The position numbers were made by a program, and so were the translations under genes. From Berghia stephanieae (Eukaryota > Mollusca > Gastropoda > Nudibranchia > Aeolidiidae): a stretch of DNA of 64,000 nucleotides. Shown here piece by piece: positions 48,473-59,601 of this stretch. Each line of letters begins with the position of its first letter. Positions within the stretch are counted from its first letter, which is position 1. The stretch is from NCBI GenBank assembly GCA_034508935.3, contig CM067443.1, forward strand, positions 49,769,899 to 49,833,898, read 5' to 3'. The notes under the pieces are model-generated. The model was not told where the DNA came from. It did no database searches and saw only the letters and a list, made by a program, of their open reading frames with translations.

Positions 48473-48944
48473 TAATTTCCTGACTAAATTTATAATATTT
48501 TGCATTAGCCTCATTCTCTATGATTTGAGGATGAAGTATACTATGTTAGTCTCAGAACATGATACAAGAAACAGTCCTTCAGAGCTATTCGACTCATGTA
48601 GCTAGAGTTTATCCCGGTTTCTATAGCGCGAAATAGACAATAGCAATTGCTTGTTATCCTTTGGATAGGATGCTATTCTATCGCAAAGTGTTTCACCAGT
48701 TCCAACAGATCCAGCTACCCAATCGCTGCTGGGTGGATGGGAGAGGGAAGGGGGTGGGGGATCAGTAAAAATCTCGACTTCACCCGGGATTGATCTCAGC
48801 CCCTTTGCGTGTGAAGCGAATGTTCTATCATCTGAGCTATCGGGATATTTCCTAAGTAAATTTATAATATTTTGTATCAGATTCACTCCTTATGATGATT
48901 TGATGATGTAAACTATGTTAGTCTCAGAACATAATACAAGATGA
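48473..48944. repeat. Long direct repeats flanking a SINE-2
   Basis: About 95 bp at 48473-48567 (TAAATTTATAATATTTTGCA ... CTCAGAACATGATACAAG) recurs at 48849-48944 with moderate divergence. The SINE-2 copy lies exactly between. Confidence 0.85.
48570..48846 (-). mobile_element. SINE-2 copy 3
   Basis: Complement of SINE-2 from tail (AGTCCTTCAGAGCTATTC) through AGCAATTGCTTG to the head (CATCTGAGCTATCGGGATA). A GGGAGAGGGAAGGGGGTGGG insertion sits in the body. Confidence 0.85.
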
Positions 48945-49134
48945 CTGAGCATTATTTATGAAACGCATTGAGCATGGCAAACCAGTAAAAATACACTAAG
49001 TAGAAAAGAAAATTAAATCATAAAAGAAATCTGGCCATCTTCTCCTGTAGTGATTATGAAAATTTGGCTATAATTTTTCATCCCTGGAAAAAATTCAGAT
49101 AACAGATAAAAAAAAAAGTTGGAACACTTTACAC

Positions 49135-49213
49135 TTTCACCACAGGCACTGGCATTGGTCTCTGTGTAAACAAGATAGCGGCAGGGACCTTGCTCCTGTA
49201 CCAATGCCATCAA
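49135..49213 (-). CDS. Possible internal exon upstream of the 45-kb exon
   Basis: Acceptor GGGTTTTTTTCACATCAG is followed by 79 bp with balanced composition, encoding ALVQEQGPCRYLVYTETNAS then ACGE, and a possible donor A|GTGTAA. The C-x-Y-x-x-x-Y-T-x-T...A-C pattern loosely recalls the end of mannose-6-phosphate-receptor-homology repeats. Its end phase (one base) fits the two-base start phase of the exon at 45781. Linkage is inference. Confidence 0.3.
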
Positions 49214-50600
49214 CTGATGTGAAAAAAACCCACTATGATATCATTAATAAAGGTAAAATAAAATTTTTGTAGTGACTATTTCTTAGAACGCCAGGGAAAT
49301 AAACTAGAAATCTATTTCTTCAAACAGTTTCCAGTTTTCATTCTCGAGATTTTTTATGTTGACCTATTTGCAAGAGTTCGGTGCCATCTTTCATCATTCT
49401 GCCATTTCTATGAGGATCGAGAGGAAGCATGCTCTAGAGCTAGATAATAAACCCTCCAAAAAAAACAAAACACGAATTTTTGAAACAAAGAAAAAAGGGA
49501 AGAATGAAAAAAGAAATTAAAATGAAAACAAACAAAAAAAGAAAATAAAAATTAATTTTGTGTTGGACGCCTGGCAACTTGCAATCTCTCCTCTGTTTTT
49601 ACTTAATTTAACAGCAACAACAACATAAAAAAAAACACACACACACACAAAGATGAAGAAAAATACTGGCCCCTTCAACATAAAGGCTATTCGGATTGGA
49701 GCCTGTATAACCATATCCTCATTATACCGAGCATTTGGGGGAAAATAGAGTTCAGCATTATTTTGCCTAGCACTTGAGAATTCGAATTAGATTAGAGTTC
49801 AAGTTTATTCCCCAAGCGTTTGGATAAATAGAGATCGTTTTTAGCCAGACATTTTTATGAGTAGTCCTACCCCCCCCAAAAAAAAAAGGAAATGAAATTT
49901 CGAGACTAAGAGAAGATTGAAGAAAGAAAAAAATAAAAATTTAAATGAAAACTGATACTTTAAAAACAAATTAATTCAAAATTAAGCAAAATTTAAATAA
50001 TTTTTGAATTAAACAACTGACAACTTGCAATATTTCTTCTGTCTTACCTTAACAACAACATCAACAAAAACAAATAAACAAACAATAATAAAAAAGAAGA
50101 CAAAACTCGCCTCATCAACTTAAAGACTGACTATTTGGCATGAGTCTGTATAACCATAAATTCAAGAAAATAGAGTTCAGCATTATTTTGCCGAACATTC
50201 GAGAGTTTGAATTAGAATTCAAGTATAATTACGAGCGTTCCGAGACATAGAGTTCAAGTTTCTTTCTACAGTGCTCGGAGAAATAGAGTTCAACTTTATT
50301 TCCCGAATGTTCATAGAAATAGAGTTCCAAGTTTATTTCCCCAGACATTCAGAGAAATAGTTTATTTTCCCAAACGTTTGGAGAAATAGAGCCAGCCTAA
50401 AATTATACCATCAAAATATATTTTTTTCAAATTGTCAGAGTCCGAGTCTGCTGTTTGTTTGAACATGAACATCTGTTGGTATTCCCCTGCTAGGTGATGG
50501 CGGAAACCGCAAATTCAGTAAGTTGGTCAGTGGAACCGTCCAGATTGCCCACCACCATCACCAACAACAATACAATTAATGAATATAATCAACAACATTT
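49214..50600. other. Non-coding, diverged tandem duplication
   Basis: 49560-49800 resembles 50010-50225 (CAACTTGCAATCTCTCCTCT against CAACTTGCAATATTTCTTCT; CCTGTATAACCATA against TCTGTATAACCATA). 50200-50400 is a short array of AGAAATAGAGTTCAAGTTTA units of about 45 bp. No gene. Confidence 0.6.
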
Positions 50601-50681
50601 TCAATTCATATTGATTATGATGGGAGACCTTCCATAAGCTACTACTTTACTTGGGATGTAGTAGCTTATGGAAGGTCTCCC

Positions 50682-50775
50682 AGTGGTACGATCTTACTCT
50701 TTGCTTCGTACCCGAAAGTTCAATCACCTGCCGCTGGGTTGTGTGGCCTTGAGCAAGTCACCTCGCCCTAGCTTG
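50682..50775 (+). mobile_element. SINE-3 head fragment inside palindrome
   Basis: TCTTTGCTTCGTACCCGAAA, GTTGTGTGGCCTTGAGCAAG, TCACCTCGCCCTAGCT: head and body start of SINE-3, joined directly to LINE-derived sequence. Confidence 0.75.
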
Positions 50776-51003
50776 CCAGGCTTTGATACCAGTAAGAGGA
50801 GACACTGGGTAGCTGCGAATCGACTTCGGTCGAGGAGCTGCCTAACGGCAAGTGCGTTACATCGGTGGGGTCTAACTTCCTGTCCAATATGTCCACGCTG
50901 TGGGCAAGAACCCGAGACGGCAGAGCATCTAGTCGAAAGGTGTGTTGTGACGATGCTACCAGGGGTTTGCGACGGTGCACGAATGCGGACCGGACTTTGC
51001 TGA
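50776..51003 (+). pseudogene. LINE C-terminal zinc-knuckle fragment
   Basis: Open frame encodes RRHWVAANRLRSRSCLTASA and RWGLTSCPICPRCGQEPETA then EHLVERC, the C-terminal cysteine/histidine region of non-LTR reverse transcriptases (Jockey/CR1-like arrangement). RT proper is absent. It lies between the 33-bp inverted repeats. Confidence 0.65.
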
Positions 51004-51440
51004 TTGGGTCGATCGTCATAACATAATAGTGTGAACCATAAGAGGCTGCTGCCCTAGCTCGGGAGACCTTCCATAAGCTACTACATCCCAAGTATTCTTG
51101 TTCTAGTAGGGGGTTTGGGAGGGGGGATACTTTTTTTTTTTAAGTCTCCCCCTCCCAAACCCCCTACACTAGAACTTCTAGAAGGGGGTTTGGGAGGGGG
51201 GAGACTTTAAAAAAAAAAGTCCCCCCCCCCCTCCCAAACCCCCTTTAGAACATCGGAAGAAGACTTGGGATGTAGTAGCTTAAGATACTACTACATCCCA
51301 AGTATAAAAAAGTTAAAGTTAAAGTTAAAGGGAATTTTATTTTATTATAGAATCATATTACCGTATGGACGATGTTAATATTATATTATGATATGGTCGA
51401 TTACTGTAACTTAAGTTCGAAAGTTAATTAAAGTATATTA

Positions 51441-51685
51441 TAATAATAATAAAATAAAATAAATTCCCTTTATTCATCCCCAAGGGGAAATTTGTCTTTA
51501 GGGTCTATTTCAAGGAAAGACTGGAATAACCCAGGCGTCAGCCGCAGTGCAGCGCCGCAAAGTGAGCTAGGGCGAGGTGACTTGCTCACTCAAGGCCACA
51601 CAACGCAGCGGTGGGTGATCGAACTCGGTACCTTTTGGGTACGAAGCAAAGACCGTATCGCTGAGCCACGCTGCCCAGTTTATCA
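51441..51685 (-). mobile_element. SINE-3, full-length reference copy
   Basis: Sense strand: head GTGGCTCAGCGATACGGTC, B box GAGTTCGATCACC, body GGCCTTGAGTGAGCAAGTC and GCCTGGGTTATTCCAGTC, then CTTGGGGATGAATAAAGGGA and an ATTTT/ATT tail. The tail sequence also occurs inverted at 51327-51348. Confidence 0.85.
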
Positions 51686-52336
51686 AACAAAAGCATCTCC
51701 CATATTCCTCGTTAGTCACCACGAAAACAAAATCTAAAACAGTTCAAGTTCAAACCCAATTAAATTGGCGTTTTAGTTTTTAAAAAAAAAATTTTTTTTT
51801 TTTTTGACTGCTGTGCCGTAAAAAAAATATATATATAAAAAGCATAGCACAAATGCAATTAAGACTTTTGATTTGTTACCTTGATTAAATATCCATGACA
51901 AGCTTATGAGAATAAAGAAAATAACAATAAAAACAAATAAACATCGCCTCTTGCGATTTAGAAAACGTCGCACATTCGCCATTGCTATTACTATTGTTGA
52001 TATCGTCGGTTGTTTCTCTCGGCTCAGCTGGTCAATCATTTCTGACTTCACATTACAAGAGGAAGTTTGAAAATGTTCAAAACACTGAGCGAATCAATTC
52101 TTACACAAGAGCATAGAGGTCCGGGGTTTCCGCGAGACCGCGCCACATCTGTCTAATCAATATCAAGTGTCTGCGGAAAACGTTTCGCTTATATTATTTT
52201 GTCAAACCGATAATCTTCCGATCCGATTCGGATTCCCATTATAGAGTAGCAACAAAAGCATACAACGAAGACGACGACAACAACATTTAGTGCGAAAACC
52301 GAAGGCATCTCTGTTCAATCATCAATGGTATTGTTT
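51686..52336. other. Non-coding stretch
   Basis: A and T runs at 51781-51805; no gene supported. Confidence 0.4.
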
Positions 52337-52387
52337 ACTACTACTACTACTACTACTACTACTAATACTACTACTACTATTACTACT

Positions 52388-52483
<96 letters not shown>

Positions 52484-52505
52484 GCTACTACTACTACTAC
52501 TATTA

Positions 52506-52546
<41 letters not shown>

Positions 52547-52547
52547 G

Positions 52548-52610
<63 letters not shown>
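52337..52610. repeat. (ACT)n microsatellite, LINE tail
   Basis: About 90 trinucleotides with occasional ACC, ATT and GCT units; forms the RTE-like LINE 3' tail. Frames through it are poly-Leu, poly-Thr, poly-Ser or poly-Val and are not genes. Confidence 0.95.
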
Positions 52611-52612
<2 letters not shown>

Positions 52613-52623
52613 CATTGCCTTTT

Positions 52624-55600
52624 TCACCCTGGGTCAGGGTATAGGCCACAGACAAACAGTTTCCATCCTTCTCTATCCTGAGCTATCTTTTTAATTTCAT
52701 TCCAGGTCTTACCACTTCTCTGTATATCAGCTTCTTTAATTCTTCTCCATGTTCCTCGTGGCCTTCCCCTTGATCTTCTGCCCTGAGGGTTCCAGTCCAA
52801 TACTTTCTTTGTTATAGTGAAGTGGTTCTTTCTAAGCGTGTGTCCAATCCACCTCCATCGTCTTCTTCCTATTTCCTCTCCCACTGGTTTCTGCTGTGTT
52901 CTTTTCCATACTTCTTCATTTTTTAATTCTATCCATCCATTTTATTCTGAGTAGCTTACGCATGTACCTGTTTACGAAAATCTGTACCCTCCTTATACAT
53001 GCCTGTGATGCGTTCCAAGTTTCACATCCATACAGTAGGACAGACTTCACATTTGAGTTGAAAAGTCTTCGCTTTAGTCGAAGGGAGATATCTTTAGTTC
53101 TCCAAACTCTGTTCAAAGATGTGAATGCAGCCTGTGCCTTTCCTATTCGTGCTTTCACTTCTGCTTCCATGCCTCCATCCTTGTCAATTATACTTCCAAG
53201 ATAGCAGAAAGTGTCTATATCTTCGAGTTCCTGATCTTTTACTTTGATCTGCTTCCTTTGACGCGTACCTATCCTCAAGACCTTTGACTTTGCGGGGTGA
53301 ATTCTTAGACCAATTGATTCCGAGAGGCTGTTTATAATTGTGGTTTTTGCTTGCATCTGGTCCTGGGTGTGGGACAAAAGAGCCAGATCATCTGCAAAAT
53401 CCAGATCATCCAACTGTGTCCAGGGGGTCCACTGTATCCCATTTCTTTGCCCTTTGGAGGTTTCTTTCATTAGCCCATCAATGGCAAGGATGAACAGGAA
53501 TGGTGAGAGCAAGCATCCCTGCTTGACACCAGTCTTAATTTCAAAGCTGTCAGTAAGCTGATCTTCATGTACAACCCTGCAACTTGATCCTTCATACATT
53601 TCCTTAATGAGGTTTACTATCTTTTCAGGGAGTCCATAATGTGCCAGAATTTTCCACAATGTTGCTCTGTCAATACTGTCGAAAGCCTTCTCGTAATCCA
53701 GAAAGTTGACAATAAGAGGAGAGTTCCATTCTATAGACTGTTCCACTATGATTCGCAGAGAGGCAATCTGGTCGGTGGTTGAACGGTTTTTCCGAAAACC
53801 TGCCTGTTCGTCCCGCATCTGTTGCATTCTTAATTCTCTCAAGAATAATACGGTTGAAAACCTTTCCTGGGATAAAAAGAAGAGTGATACCTCGATAATT
53901 ATTACAATTGCCGAGGTCCCCTTTCTTTGGAAGCTTGATAAGATGTCCTTCCTTCCAATCCTTTGGGAATATCCCGTCATTCCAGATTCTCTCAAACAGT
54001 GGGTGCAGGGCCTCAGCATTTCTTTCAGCATCAACTTTTAGAGCCTCCGGTGGAATCTGGTCTGGTCCAGCAGCTTTCCCCCTTTTCATCTTGTTAATGG
54101 CACCCACAATCCCTGCTATCGATGGTGGATCACAGCTAGTTGGTAACTCATTCCTTGCAGGCAAAATTTCTGGTTGGTTGTCTGGTGGTGGTCTGTTCAG
54201 AAGGCAGTTGAAATGTTCCCTCCATCGTTCAGATTGAGCCTCTTTTCCAAAAATAGTTTTCCCATCTTTGTCTTTGACTGGTACCTCTGGTTTCCCATAT
54301 TTTCCAGCAAGTGTCTTGGTAGTTTGATAAAGGATCCTCATGTGTCCTCCTGTCGCTGCTGCTTCTGCTTTCTCTGCAAGTCTGTTCATGAATGCTTCCT
54401 TGTCTTTTTTCACAGATCTTTTGACTTCCTTAGCTATGGCTCGATACTGCTCTTGTGCATCCAGTCTTGAAGCCCTTGTTCGGCTTGTGTTCACTTGTTC
54501 CTTCCTAGTTCTCCTCTTTTCAATAAGGTCCAAGGTGGTTGGGCTTACCCATTCTTTATGTTCCGATTTCTTTACCCCCAATACCTCGTGGCAAGTTGTT
54601 ATGTAGACTTCCTTGATCTTTGCCCAATGTAACTCTACATCTATGTCCTCCTCGAGCTCAGTAAGCAGTTGGAATATATTACTCAATTGTAGTTTGAATT
54701 CCTCATTCTTTTCCCCATCAAGTGCATTCACCTCGACTTTTCTTCTTGTATGTGATCTGGTCCCATGTTTTCTGAGTCGGAGCTTAGGCTTTGCCAATAG
54801 CAGGTGGTGGTCTGATCCAACATCTGCCCCTCTCCGTACTGTCACATCTTCCAATGAACGTCTGAATCTACGAGAGATACAAAAATGATCAATCTGATTC
54901 TCTGTCACACCATCTGGTGAGACCCAAGTTGCTTTGTGGATCCTCTTATGGGGGAACACTGATCCTCCAATCACCAAACTGTTGAATGCACAGACATTTG
55001 CAAATCTCTCACCATTATCGTTCATTTCTCCCATGCCCCATGATACCTCCATAACTTACGTTATCCTGTCCCACTTTAGCATTAGCATCTCCCATCAATA
55101 TGTTGATGTCTTTCCTTGGCAACTTGTCAATGACTTGTTGTAGCAGACTATAAAATGTATCTTTGTCCTCATCTGTTGCATCATTTGTTGGGGCATAGAT
55201 CTGTACAATGTTCATGCTGATCTTCTTACTCCGTGTTGTAAAGGATGCCATGATGATCCTTTCTCCGTGTTGTTCCCAACCTCTCAGTGACTTCTGGGCA
55301 AACTTGCTTAGAATTATTCCTACTCCCTGTGTATGAATCCCGTCCCTCTCCCTGAATATAAAATCTTCTCCCCAGACTTGAGGTATTTCTGTCCGGATTG
55401 TATCCAGTGGGTTTCGCTTACTCCAAGTATATGCAGACTGTATCTTCTCATCTCAGTCACAACTTGAGAGCTTTTTCCTGCTTCATACATGGTGCGAACG
55501 TTCCACGACGCAATTCGAAGCTGCTTGTTTGGCGAAGACGTCATCGGGTCAGCAGAGTCCTTTCGGCTGTGTCTGTTGTCCTTCATAAATTCTGTCATTC

Positions 55601-55655
55601 CAGAAACTCTTCGGTCGCCCAAGCTAAAAAAAAGAATTTGGTTTGTCTGTCTCAA
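52624..55655 (-). pseudogene. RTE-like endonuclease/reverse transcriptase, frameshifted
   Basis: Order from 55655 downward: AP endonuclease with LRIASWNVRTMYEAGKSSQV, GVSETHW, QIYAPTND, MGDANAKVG and GSDHHLLLAK; a linker rich in Lys/Arg; reverse transcriptase with KAAGPDQIPPEALK, NYRGITLL, FLDYEKAFDS, GVKQGCLLSP and LDFADDLALLS; C-terminal LLYGCETWNAS, RRRWRWIGHTLRKN and GRRSRGRPRGTWRR, ending GLYPDPG. Frame changes fall near 55.3, 55.05, 53.7-54.0 and 52.9 kb. All catalytic landmarks survive, so it is fairly young but dead. Confidence 0.9.
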
Positions 55656-55760
55656 GGAATTTACCCAATGGAAACCGTACGGTGCTCTTATTGGCTAACC
55701 AACCAGCGGCCTCGATGAGAAAAATATCCGCCATTGAGACGTTGGCTGGGAATCGCGTTA

Positions 55761-57070
55761 GGGAGCGTTCACATATTACGTCATCAGCTAGGGGGGGGAG
55801 GGGGGGGTCTACCAAATGTTGACATGTGTTGACATGGGGGAGGGGGGGGGGGGTCAGACCCAAGATGATGTCATCAAAACATAGGCAAATTAGGCCTATT
55901 TTATTAAATGCAAGAGCTTCAAAAATGGCATTCCAAATAAATTAGCAAAAAGGTGAAAAATTATGTTGATCTGGAAAAAAGATACTTTGAAGCTGCTGGA
56001 AAAATATTAGCCAATATTTGGTCCGAGTCGATAATAGATGGATACCCAGTAGTTGGAAAATTCATCCCTCCACCTGAAAATCCAAGACCCAAACTTCAAT
56101 TTCAAGAAACAGATGATTGGAAGATAAAACACATTCGTCAATCCCAATATCTGCTGCAAATAGTGAAATGCAGTGACAACTCATGCTGCAAACATTGGCG
56201 TACTAACTATTCATTTTTTTTTTTTTCCAGAGCGTTTTCTGCCACCACCTGTACCACTTTCTTCATGTGATGATGGTTTGGAGATAGGCAATAATGGAAG
56301 ATTTGGAAGCCTATTTCAAAGTTTGTTCCTTTCAAAACAGCTAAAGATAAATTGCTATGATGAGTATCGCCCATCTCTCAAGAAACAAGATGGGAAAGGG
56401 TATCACTTCTCAAAAGGCGAACTTGCCCTAAATGTTCATTGTATCACTCCTCGATCACAGCAATGAAAGACCATTCACCAAAATGCGGCATACCAGAAGA
56501 ACAGCAAATGGGAGAAAGTGATGACGATGAAGATGAAATTGATGATACTATTTATAGTACATTGCCAGAGGTCCAAGGCAGAAACATTTTTGAATCAATT
56601 AATTTTATGTTTGGAAATTGAAACAGAAATTCATTCCACTAAAAGACTAATACGCTATAAAATAATTTGCCTCCTATACTATTTTAAATTACACTTTCTG
56701 AAAATTTTTTAATAGCACCTGCACCAAGTAGCCTAATTTAAATAACGTTTGTTAGATTTTATCTTTGCAAATTTAAATTTTATGTCCCCATTGTATCGTA
56801 AAATATAAATTATCAACAGTTTCTGAAATTAATAAAATGTCTGAATGTGTTTTATCAAACGTTGATAATCAATGTTTATGGTTTGAAAAATGAATAATAA
56901 ATATTGTGAAATTAAAGTTATCTTTTAGTTTTTATTAAATTAGATGACGTCATCATCTGTTGGGGGAGGGGGGGGGGGTCAGGTCAATGATGACAAGTGA
57001 TGACTTGGGGGAGGGGGGGGGGGGGTCTAAAAAGGGCAAATTTTTGATGACGTAATATGTGAACGCTCCC
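55761..57070 (+). mobile_element. 1.31-kb transposon with perfect 26-bp TIRs and cargo
   Basis: Termini GGGAGCGTTCACATATTACG... at 55761-55786 and its perfect inverse at 57045-57070; target repeat TTA at 55758-55760 and 57071-57073. TTA/TWA duplications suit PIF/Harbinger or IS4EU-like elements. Subterminal G-runs with GACCC/GTC motifs and TGATGAC occur at both ends but in direct, not inverted, orientation. The interior carries a spliced coding fragment; no DDE transposase is seen. Confidence 0.9.
55935..56620 (+). pseudogene. Intron-containing cargo gene fragment
   Basis: Exon 1 (to about 56199) encodes LEKRYFEAAGKILANIWSES, DGYPVVGKF and HIRQSQYLLQIVKCSDNSCC. An intron GTACTAACT...TTTTTCCAG (about 56200-56229) follows. 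Exon 2 encodes RFLPPPVPLSSCDDGLEIGN and FGSLFQSLFLS. Past 56460 an acidic tail in another frame (GESDDDEDEIDD) suggests one frameshift. The QSQYL-QIVKC-CC and RF-PPP-P blocks recall a family of uncharacterised animal proteins I associate with mobile elements (from memory). The N-terminus is missing. Confidence 0.6.
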
Positions 57071-57073
57071 TTA

Positions 57074-57429
57074 CTATAGTAAACAAGCGCTGATCGGCCG
57101 TTCATGAAAACAAGTTGCTGCTCGCTCGTTTAACTCCAAATTATTGAAAACGATCTCTCTAAAATGATATAAATGTGACTTCTTAAGGTTTTCTTCACGG
57201 TCAAAACCACACAACATTCTATTAATGATTACGTCCGAGGCAAAAAGGAATATTGACAGGTCGACCGAGAGTTGAACTCGTGAGACGAAAACATCAATGC
57301 GAAGTGTAGCGAGAGTCAAGCTATTGTTTTTCTTGTCCTGTTCTATATAGAGAAAGGGATAAATAGTATAGCCTCGTGTGTTAGTGGTTGCGTGTCATAG
57401 TCATGTTTTTAAATTGTTTCTGTTGTTTA
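57074..57429. other. Non-coding stretch
   Basis: No gene supported; a minus-strand 81-codon frame (57074-57319) lacks supporting signals. Confidence 0.4.
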
Positions 57430-58500
57430 TGTGTGTAGTGATGACTCTCTCACACTCAATTTCAATGCCGAAAGAGGAATTACCGCACACAAGAAAGGGG
57501 AATTGGGGTGGTATTTGGCATACATATTGTATAGTATCTAGTTCTAAATAGATAACTGATTAGAATTATATTATGATATATAAACACAATGCCAAATACA
57601 ATTCCGAAGTTTCCTTATTTCAAATGAAGTAAAGCTCCAAAACCTACTGGTAGTGATTATAGTACTGGTGTTAGTGAGGTGATGTGGTGTTGGTGGTGGT
57701 TGTAGTTGTAGTAGTAATAGTGATGATGATGTGGTTGTGGTGATGATTGTAGTTGTAGTAGTAGTGGTAGTGATGATGATGTGGTGGTGGTTGTAGTTGT
57801 AGTAGTAGTGGTAATGGTAATGATATGGTGGTGGTGGTGGTGGTTGTAGTAGTAGTGGTCGTGATGATGATGTGGTGGTGGTGTTTGTAGTAGTAGTGGT
57901 AATGATGCGGCTATGTGGTCTAGTAGTATGACACTCGCTTTCGGATCGGAAGGTCCTGGGTTCGAGCCTCGTGCTCGGTGCATAGTTGAGTCCTTGGAAA
58001 AGGCTCTTTACTCACATTCTCTCACCGTACTCATGTGTAAAATGAGTACCTGGCCGTTAACAGAGTTGTCTTTGTCCGAAAAATTGTAATATCGCCTAAC
58101 AGGCGTCATGTCCCGTCCTACATGTTAAATGTTGACCAGGGACCCCTTGTAAAGCGCTTTGAGCACATTTAGTAGATATTGCACTATATAAAGCTCAATT
58201 AAAAAAAAAATATTTCAATGATGATATGGTGGTGGTGGTTGCAGTAGTAGTAGTGGTAGTGATGATAATGTGGTGGTGGTTGTAGTTGTAGTAGTAGTGA
58301 TAGTGATGATGATGTGGTGGTGGTTGTAGTAGTAGTGGTAGTGATGATGATGTGGTTGTGGTGGTTGTAGTAGTAGTTGTAATGGTGATGATATGGTGGT
58401 AGTGGTGGTTGCAGTAGTAGTGGTAGTGATGACGATGTGGTTGTGGTGGTTGTAGTAGTAGTGGTACTAGTAATGATATGGTGGTAGTGGTGGTTGTTGT
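57430..58500 (+). mobile_element. Second copy of the minisatellite-bearing hAT-like element
   Basis: 57456-57660 is about 85-90% identical by eye to 8604-8812 (AATGCCGAAAGAGGAATT, AGATAACTGATTAGAATTAT). The same GTGGTA-type minisatellite follows (57660-58495), split by SINE-1. Neither terminus is clear. Confidence 0.75.
57908..58216 (+). mobile_element. SINE-1 reference copy, nested
   Basis: Head with A box TGGTCTAGTAGTATGACAC and B box GGGTTCGAGCCTC, body CCTAACAGGCGTCATGTCCC, and L2-like tail GTAAAGCGCTTTGAGCAC...GCACTATATAAAGCTC plus A-run. Target duplication AATGATG (57901-57907, 58217-58223), inside the minisatellite. Confidence 0.93.
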
Positions 58501-59069
58501 TATATATATATATTATTTATTTATTTATTTATTTTTTTTTAATTATAATTTTTTTTTCACCTTTAAAAAAAATATTTCAACCACAAATAATCACATTCAC
58601 AATGAAATGACAATACCAGTAGATTTTAATTATTCCAAACGTAATCAAAAAATAATCACGAAAGAGAATACAACTAAAAACTAAAGCGACGAGACATAAT
58701 GCGACAACACCTTGACAATAGAAGTCCCATTTCGTTCACTCGAAAAATTAAAGAGATGCTTTAATCCCTCAACGGCGAGATTAATATTTCTGTTACATTA
58801 CTGATTTTCAGTAGTATGTAGTAACCTTAAAGTTTTCATCGAGAAGCAACAACAGCGATATGACTCGAGTTTCATTCAGAGCTGAAATTGCATCATTTTT
58901 ACTGCTGTCTTGGTGGTTAGAATGATTGTGCCGGTGGTGGTAGTGGTTGGAATAGTGGTAGCGGTGGTGGTGGTGGTGGAGGAGGAGGAGGAAGACGAGG
59001 CGGTGAGGGAGGATGTAATTATGATAGTGGTTTTGGTGGTGCTGTTGGTTAGAATGATAGTTGTGGAGA
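58501..59069. other. Non-coding stretch
   Basis: (TA)n and T-rich to 58560, then unremarkable sequence and GGT/GGA-rich repeats (58930-59060). No gene. Confidence 0.45.
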
Positions 59070-59120
59070 CGATTGTTGTACTTGTTGTTAATATTGTTGT
59101 TGTTGTTGTTGTTGTTGTTA

Positions 59121-59187
<67 letters not shown>

Positions 59188-59190
59188 CAA
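59070..59190. repeat. (GTT)n-(GAT)n microsatellite
   Basis: About 10 GTT units followed by about 22 GAT units; frames here are homopolymeric and not coding. Confidence 0.95.
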
Positions 59191-59601
59191 CCACGATGTC
59201 GTCGACAATGATGGTTACCACCATACGATATTACAAAGTTTATTTAATCTTAGGCTTTCGCCAATAATTCACACAATACAATTAAGACAAAAGAATGTTA
59301 TCAATCTCTCCTCATGCATTCGTTATACTATCACAATAACGACCGTGTTATCTTTACTCCTTCCCAATGCTATCTATACAAGAGTGCTATGCTCCTTCCC
59401 CAACCAACCCCTAGCTTCCCGCCTCTTCGTCGCCAACTATCTTATGTATGTATTAGCTTCAGGACGGGCAAGTACGGAATCTGCCCACCCTTCCTTTAAA
59501 CGTCTTTATTTCCTCTATAACTTAGAATTCAACTCTCTCCTTACTCAGAAGAGTATTTCTCGTATACTAATTCAATTGTTGAGAAAACCAAAATGGTGGT
59601 T
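59191..59601. other. Left flank of the LTR element
   Basis: No gene or known repeat recognised. Confidence 0.4.

Larger units (their letters stand above)
50622..51303. repeat. Nested palindrome cluster
   Basis: Hairpin 1: 24-bp perfect arms 50622-50645 and 50658-50681 with a 12-nt loop. The right arm, extended to 33 bp (50649-50681), pairs perfectly again with 51061-51093. Hairpins 2 and 3 are G/C-rich with arms near 51101-51141/51142-51174 and 51176-51208/51215-51250. Hairpin 4 is ACTTGGGATGTAGTAG (51263-51278) with its inverse at 51288-51303. The same 16-19 bp core (AAGCTACTACATCCCAAGT) appears four to five times in alternating orientation. Confidence 0.93.
52337..55655 (-). mobile_element. 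RTE-like LINE, near full length
   Basis: Endonuclease and reverse transcriptase on the minus strand, a 3' UTR of only about 15 bp, and a tail of (AGT)n (52337-52610 on plus as ACT), the trinucleotide tail and short 3' UTR known for the RTE clade. The 5' end is about 55640-55655. About four frame interruptions. No target duplication recognised because the tail is repetitive. Confidence 0.88.

Noticed and set aside
52290-52694. Poly-Leu, poly-Thr, poly-Ser and poly-Val frames
   Set aside because: They are the (ACT)n tail of the RTE-like LINE read in different frames.
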